This document shows positions 60,232-64,000 of a stretch of 64,000 nt of DNA, piece after piece. Source of the stretch: Bacteroidota bacterium (GTDB taxonomy: Bacteria > Bacteroidota > Bacteroidia > Chitinophagales > LD1); NCBI GenBank assembly GCA_018267385.1, contig JAFDYN010000010.1, positions 186,001-250,000 on the forward strand. Reading direction: 5' to 3'. The notes under the pieces are model-generated. The model was not told where the DNA came from. It made no database searches and saw only the letters and a program-made list of their open reading frames with translations. Within the stretch, counting starts at the first letter, position 1. Every line of letters starts with the position of its first letter. A program made the translations under genes and the position numbers.

Positions 60232-60864
60232 CTATTTTTGCGGTGTGGTCTTTCCGTTCTTGATGTAGATGGGAACAATTTTGGCTGGGTGGCTGCAGAG
60301 GAAAAGCAAAGCATCAAATGACATCATACGGTCCGTTTCATCTGCTGATAATCCTTTCTCAAGGATAGAAGATATAAAGTTATCAGCGCTAGCCTTATCA
60401 TTATCTAGTAGCAGACTATATTCAAGGCAGCAAATATTGCTCCATAGCTCTATGTAAATATCTGGCAGTTTCCCCCGGCCTATGAAGTAATTCGCGAACT
60501 CCTTTCTATGATCCCGGACATATGACAGTCCAGCTGCTCCGAGCCCTTCCGCATAGGCACCATCAGCTCTATGATACGATTTAGCAATAGTCACGAAATA
60601 GAATCCCTTGTGGTAAGTATCCATTTTAGGAAAGCTATCGAGAATGGTCAAAAATGAGAAATCATTGGATGAGGAGAATAGTGAAGGCTTATCTAAATAA
60701 ATATCCTTTACCAACGAAAATGTATTGCTATCGGCCAGTATTTCTTTGATGTGAAAGCGCTTGATAGAAGCTCTGCTTAGCCCAATATCACGAGCGACAG
60801 AATCATGCGACGAAAAGATCAACAGGGCTACCGCTATCATAGTAAAGGCGGTCTTGCCTATCAT
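60232..60864 (-). CDS. Exported hypothetical protein
   Basis: 210 residues from the ATG at 60862-60864; an apparent ten-residue extension is coded by dispersed repeat D and is not credible. Signal peptide about 1-26 (TAFTMIAVALLIFSS). The mature part is helical, with Tyr- and Ser-rich stretches and a CCLEYSLLLDNDKA segment. No family recognised. Its stop is 27 nt before the start of the kinase-fold gene, so the two may be co-transcribed. Confidence 0.68.
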   Translation of the reverse strand: MIGKTAFTMIAVALLIFSSHDSVARDIGLSRASIKRFHIKEILADSNTFSLVKDIYLDKPSLFSSSNDFSFLTILDSFPKMDTYHKGFYFVTIAKSYHRADGAYAEGLGAAGLSYVRDHRKEFANYFIGRGKLPDIYIELWSNICCLEYSLLLDNDKASADNFISSILEKGLSADETDRMMSFDALLFLCSHPAKIVPIYIKNGKTTPQK

Positions 60865-60896
60865 TTTCAAATCTTCAAATCGGCACATCTTCAAAT
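60864..60896. repeat. Dispersed repeat D, copy 1
   Basis: TTTTCAAATCTTCAAATCGG then CACATCTTCAAAT. A rearranged copy lies at 62520, so the two bracket the PLP-lyase gene. Confidence 0.65.
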
Positions 60897-60899
60897 ACT

Positions 60900-62417
60900 C
60901 TACACCTTATACACCACATCCAGGTATTTCTTCAGTATATCCGTCACTACACCGCGGAATGGCAGCGTAGCGGCAAGACCATACACCGGTGCGAGGCCTT
61001 CCTTGTTGCCCGGATTGGCCTTGACGTAGGCTACTGATTCTTTCAGGTCAAAGATGAAGCGCTCCTTCACGCCCGGCTGCGTATGGCGTAGCGTGAGCGC
61101 TATGTGAAAACAGGATGGCTTATGCAGGCCGTTGAGGCTCCAGCGCTTCTTGCCCATCTGGTCCAGCACCTCATATATATTCAGCGATTCATCGCGGCTC
61201 TTGATGGCAAAGATCCACAGCGGATCGCCCATGATCTCCAGCTCGGGGATAGATTTCAGCTCGGAGCGGATCCAGTCTGCTGTATCGAGTATAGCCTTAG
61301 TGGCTTTCAGGTAGCCCTCCTCGCCCATGCTCAGCATGGCAGCCCAGCAGGCGGCGCTCAGCGCACCGGGGCGGCTACCCGCTATGGTGGGCGACATATA
61401 CAGTCCACCCGGCCACTCCGTAGCGGTGTAGTACATGTAGTGACGCAGCTCCGGCGAGCGGAAGAGGACCACAGAGGTACCCTTCGCGGCGTAGCCGTAC
61501 TTGTGCGTGTCTACAGACATAGACGTCACACCCGGCAGGCGGAAATCTATGACAGGTACCTTGTAGCCCAGCTTCTCTGCAAACGGCGTGATAAAGCCAC
61601 CGAGGCAAGAGTCCGTGTGGAAACCAATGCCGGCCTGGCGTGCGATCTCAGACAGCGCAGGAATATCATCTATGATGCCATGCGGGAAGGTAGGCGCCGA
61701 GCCCACCATCACGATGGTATTGCGGTTGATAGCGCGACGGGCAGCCTCTACGTCTATACCGTAGTCCGCGCGCATAGGTATGCGGACCTGCTTGATGCCA
61801 AAGTAGTGTGATGCCTTGTCAAAGGCCGTGTGCGCTGTATCGCACAGGATCATCTCCGGCGCGGTGATGCCCTGCTCGTAGGCGCGGTCGCGATAGCTCT
61901 TCATAGCCAGGAGGATGCTCTCCGTACCGCCGCTGGAAACCGCACCGCAGACCTGCGCGCCGTCAGGCGTATTGGCGCTATTCATCATGCCGGCTACCAT
62001 ACTCACGATCTCCGCTTCAAACTTGGTCGCGCTCGGGAAAATATCCGTGTGCAGCGGATTGCTCTGTGACTGGAGGGCGTAGACTTTATTGAGAAAGTCG
62101 ATATGGTCTTTGTTGCCATTGTAGATGCCGCCAGAGACGTAGCCACCCTCCCAGGTCCCGATTTCATCGTCATGCATCTGCTGCATATCGGCGAGGATCT
62201 TTTCGCGGTCTATACCTTGCTTAGGGATAGTAGGGTAGGAGTCATACCGGCCACGATAAGGCTTCAGTGTATGCTCCAGCGTCGCTTCTACTTTGTCGCT
62301 TTCCTTCTGTATCATCTGCTGCACAGATCCTACATTCTTCATCTTCTTTTCAAAGTAGCGAGCCACCGGCTTTGGCAGCCAGCTCAGTCTTTTGGATATG
62401 GTTTCTATAGAGGCCAC
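60900..62417 (-). CDS. PLP-dependent lyase/decarboxylase, sphingosine-1-phosphate-lyase-like
   Basis: 505 residues of fold-type I PLP enzyme in the group II decarboxylase family. Cofactor lysine in SVDTHKYGYAAKGTSVVLF; also CGAVSSGGTESILLAMKSYR, FHTDSCLGGFITPF and RPGALSAACWAAMLSMG. The closest recognisable group is sphingosine-1-phosphate lyase and its bacterial relatives, which split phosphorylated long-chain amino alcohols. Bacteroidota make sphingolipids, so this is plausible, but other amino-acid decarboxylases share the motifs. It follows the aldolase/aminotransferase genes after a 137-nt gap with repeats. Confidence 0.85.
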   Translation of the reverse strand: MASIETISKRLSWLPKPVARYFEKKMKNVGSVQQMIQKESDKVEATLEHTLKPYRGRYDSYPTIPKQGIDREKILADMQQMHDDEIGTWEGGYVSGGIYNGNKDHIDFLNKVYALQSQSNPLHTDIFPSATKFEAEIVSMVAGMMNSANTPDGAQVCGAVSSGGTESILLAMKSYRDRAYEQGITAPEMILCDTAHTAFDKASHYFGIKQVRIPMRADYGIDVEAARRAINRNTIVMVGSAPTFPHGIIDDIPALSEIARQAGIGFHTDSCLGGFITPFAEKLGYKVPVIDFRLPGVTSMSVDTHKYGYAAKGTSVVLFRSPELRHYMYYTATEWPGGLYMSPTIAGSRPGALSAACWAAMLSMGEEGYLKATKAILDTADWIRSELKSIPELEIMGDPLWIFAIKSRDESLNIYEVLDQMGKKRWSLNGLHKPSCFHIALTLRHTQPGVKERFIFDLKESVAYVKANPGNKEGLAPVYGLAATLPFRGVVTDILKKYLDVVYKV

Positions 62418-62429
62418 TTCAGAGTATTT

Positions 62430-62500
62430 AGTAGTTAGTATTATGTATTAAGACAAATGCGGTTGTTCGGTATTGAGTAGTGCGTATTGAGTATTGGGAC
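62430..62500. repeat. TATTGAGTA-type direct repeats
   Basis: GTATTGAGTA, GCGTATTGAGTATTGGG and related units occur here. Low-complexity intergenic repeats next to repeat D. Confidence 0.4.
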
Positions 62501-62519
62501 GAATACAAGTAGCTTTTCA

Positions 62520-62553
62520 TTTTCAAATTACCACATCTTCAAATTTTCAAATC
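62520..62553. repeat. Dispersed repeat D, copy 2
   Basis: TTTTCAAATTACCACATCTT then CAAATTTTCAAATC, the same words as copy 1 in another order. Confidence 0.65.
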
Positions 62554-62554
62554 A

Positions 62555-63088
62555 TCATCGGTTCTTCTTCGCCTCCTTGGCGTATTTAAACTGATAGTAC
62601 ATTTGCATGCCCCATGCCTCCAGGCGATTGATGCTTTTGGCACCGCCCAGGTATTTGGCTTCTGTCCAAGCCTTGGCTGTTTTCTCCAGCAGCTGAGCGG
62701 CTATATATGCATCATCTACGGTACTGCCTATGCAGAGGCAGCGACCGTCTGGTAGCACAGCAGCGAAGCGGTTATTCAGCGCCCGGATCACAGACGCGAT
62801 ACCGGCGTCCTTTGCTATCCGTATCGATACGCCGAGTAGCTGTGCCTGGTCATCGAGTATCGGCGGTACCTCCTCTCGCAGTGCAGAGCCGTATTCCTGC
62901 TTCGTCACGAGTATGCACTGCACGCTCTTCTTCGCCGCAAAAATGGCCTGGTACAGCTTCACATCCTGTGTGGGCAGGCTATCGCGCAGTACGATCTCCT
63001 GTATCTGCACATCGCCCCAGCTACGGTAGCCGGCCTTGATGCTTTCTACATTAGCCAGGAAGCTTTCCTTCTCGTCCCTGATACTCAT
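62555..63088 (-). CDS. Degenerate class II aldolase-like protein
   Basis: 177 residues, no signal peptide. The C-terminal half (FAAVLPDGRCLCIGSTVDDA, YIAAQLLEKTAKAWTEAKYLGG) aligns by eye with the class II aldolase encoded just upstream (AALMANHGCVCIGRSLED). However, the zinc ligands are absent: no HxH motif and Asp/Gly where NHG should be. It starts within the aldolase stop codon (ATGA overlap). Probably a paralogue kept as a structural or regulatory partner rather than a zinc enzyme. Confidence 0.7.
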   Translation of the reverse strand: MSIRDEKESFLANVESIKAGYRSWGDVQIQEIVLRDSLPTQDVKLYQAIFAAKKSVQCILVTKQEYGSALREEVPPILDDQAQLLGVSIRIAKDAGIASVIRALNNRFAAVLPDGRCLCIGSTVDDAYIAAQLLEKTAKAWTEAKYLGGAKSINRLEAWGMQMYYQFKYAKEAKKNR

Positions 63089-63675
63089 AACGCCGCAGTT
63101 TTCTTCTTAAAGGAATCTATATACAGCGCACAGGCATCTTCCAGTGTTTTGCATACAGTGAATACATCCTCCAGGCTTCGCCCTATACACACACAGCCAT
63201 GATTGGCCATCAGCGCAGCATTGGCGTCCTCTATCGCTTTCTCCGTGCCAAAGGTGATAGCCTTTGAGTTTGGCAGCGCATAGGGAGCGGCCTTGATCAC
63301 CGCAGCGCCCAGTATGCGCTGGTGCTCCGGGTCCAGCACCTGCACATCTTTCTGCGCAGCAGCTACGATGGAGGCGTACATCTGGTGGGTGTGTATCACG
63401 GCTTCTATATGCGGACGTTTCTTATAAACCTCGCAGTGGAGTTTTAGTTCGGACGAGGGCTTGATATGTCCCTCATATTTCAGGTCGTAGAAATTGACCG
63501 CCACCATATCTGCCGGTGTCAGCTCTGCATAAGGGCGGCCACTCGGCGTGATCATCATGTGCGTATCACTGATCCGCACGCTCACATTGCCCCAGGTGCG
63601 GGCCACGAGGCCCTCGCGCAGCAGGCGCTTGCCTGACTCGCATACCAGTACTCTTGCTTCCTCTGCGCTGATCAT
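63085..63675 (-). CDS. Class II aldolase/adducin family protein
   Basis: 196 residues. Full active-site set of fuculose-phosphate-aldolase-like enzymes: WGN (28-30), TPSG (43-46), SSE (74-76), HTH (His95 and His97) and NHG (His159). A zinc aldolase or epimerase acting on a phosphorylated sugar or keto acid. Both ends overlap neighbours by 4 nt (ATGA), so it is tightly coupled to the aminotransferase upstream and the degenerate paralogue downstream. Confidence 0.92.
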   Translation of the reverse strand: MISAEEARVLVCESGKRLLREGLVARTWGNVSVRISDTHMMITPSGRPYAELTPADMVAVNFYDLKYEGHIKPSSELKLHCEVYKKRPHIEAVIHTHQMYASIVAAAQKDVQVLDPEHQRILGAAVIKAAPYALPNSKAITFGTEKAIEDANAALMANHGCVCIGRSLEDVFTVCKTLEDACALYIDSFKKKTAAL

Positions 63676-64000
63676 TTCTTCATCTTGCTAAATACCCTGT
63701 CAAAACGGTTCAGCGCATCGTCTATCACCTCGTCTGTATCAGCCATGCTCGTATACATACGGCTGCCGGCCAGTGTGATGATACCTTCTGCCGTGTAGGC
63801 CGCACCCATTTCCTCCATCATCTGCTTGCGCTCCTTGATCTCGGCCAGCACTTTGAGTATCTTCAGATAGTTGATCTTGACAAAGAGGGTACCCGCTGAC
63901 TCCAGGTGACAGATGGAGCCCTGGTTGTATGCCACAAATGGCAGGTCATAGCGCTTCATCATTTCCTGCAGGCCCTTCGTAAGGCGATCACCCGCGCGAC
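63672..64000 (-). CDS. Class III aminotransferase, GSA-aminomutase-like (C-terminal part)
   Basis: The 3' end of a longer gene that runs off the window (110 codons seen, open to the edge). RAGDRLTKGLQEMMKRYDLP, then CHLESAGTLFVKINYLKI, GAAYTAEGIITLAGSRMYTS and ADTDEVIDDALNRFDRVFSKM resemble the C-terminal domain of glutamate-1-semialdehyde aminomutase and related class III aminotransferases. The PLP lysine lies outside the window. It is the first visible gene of the edge operon and couples to the aldolase through an ATGA overlap. Confidence 0.8.
   Translation of the reverse strand, partial: RAGDRLTKGLQEMMKRYDLPFVAYNQGSICHLESAGTLFVKINYLKILKVLAEIKERKQMMEEMGAAYTAEGIITLAGSRMYTSMADTDEVIDDALNRFDRVFSKMKK

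Noticed and set aside
1-64000. tRNA, rRNA, riboswitch or insertion sequence
   Set aside because: The gaps between genes were read on both strands; no cloverleaf-like, rRNA-like or transposase sequence was recognised. A covariance-model search was not possible and could still find a small RNA.

Overview
The window reads as a chromosomal segment of a Bacteroidota bacterium, most likely of the Chitinophagales/Chitinophagaceae type. Evidence: five proteins with C-terminal type IX secretion (T9SS) sorting domains carrying the 'YPNP/MPNP ... GxYxL' signature, -33 TTTG / -7 TAnnTTTG promoters, a bacillithiol gene, a sphingosine-phosphate-lyase-like enzyme, and several families of short dispersed intergenic repeats. 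About 60 protein genes were accepted. No rRNA, tRNA, CRISPR array, insertion sequence or intact prophage was seen.

Layout. 0-4.4 kb (minus strand): an ECF sigma factor, a one-TM putative anti-sigma protein, a Spy/CpxP-like protein, a YHYH protein, an MbnP copper-protein homologue and a di-haem MbnH/cytochrome-c-peroxidase homologue cut by the window edge. This looks like one self-regulated envelope metal operon and is the best candidate for an under-described system. 4.5-14.6 kb: a secreted hydrolase lacking its nucleophile serine, a DEAD-box helicase with DbpA-type tail, CdsZ zinc ribbon, Nif3-like protein, OsmC, a predicted outer-membrane protein, a heptose kinase, a T9SS cargo and a glycosyltransferase. 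14.7-23.2 kb: kynA, an EXPERA membrane protein, a GDSL hydrolase, fasciclin, an RhlE-like helicase, a VapBC pair, a short-chain dehydrogenase, a CoA-binding protein, an alkane-monooxygenase-like protein and a DUF2461 protein. 23.2-27.4 kb is accessory: dispersed repeats, an A+T-rich orphan, an ankyrin lipoprotein and a second hydrolase lacking its nucleophile serine. 27.5-35.5 kb: an M16 peptidase, a second ECF sigma/anti-sigma pair, CDF zinc exporter plus bshB1, and a sensor kinase. 35.6-50.1 kb: large secreted proteins (an Ig-like T9SS protein, a 1469-residue collagen/S74 protein, an S8 peptidase) with a TPR-LuxR regulator and lpxD. 50.2-64 kb: mnmA, a terminase-small-subunit-like protein expanded by in-frame repeats, DUF3050, HD and patatin proteins, a TetR-thioesterase pair with two matching operators, DUF2807, a possible kinase-fold orphan, and an edge operon (class III aminotransferase, class II aldolase, degenerate aldolase paralogue, S1P-lyase-like PLP enzyme).

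Cooperation between genes. Sigma, anti-sigma and metal-protein genes in the first operon probably form a sense-and-respond unit. bshB1 and the CDF exporter are translationally coupled and plausibly both serve zinc/thiol homeostasis. The TetR protein probably represses itself and the thioesterase. Functional statements rest on motif reading by eye; no database search was possible.
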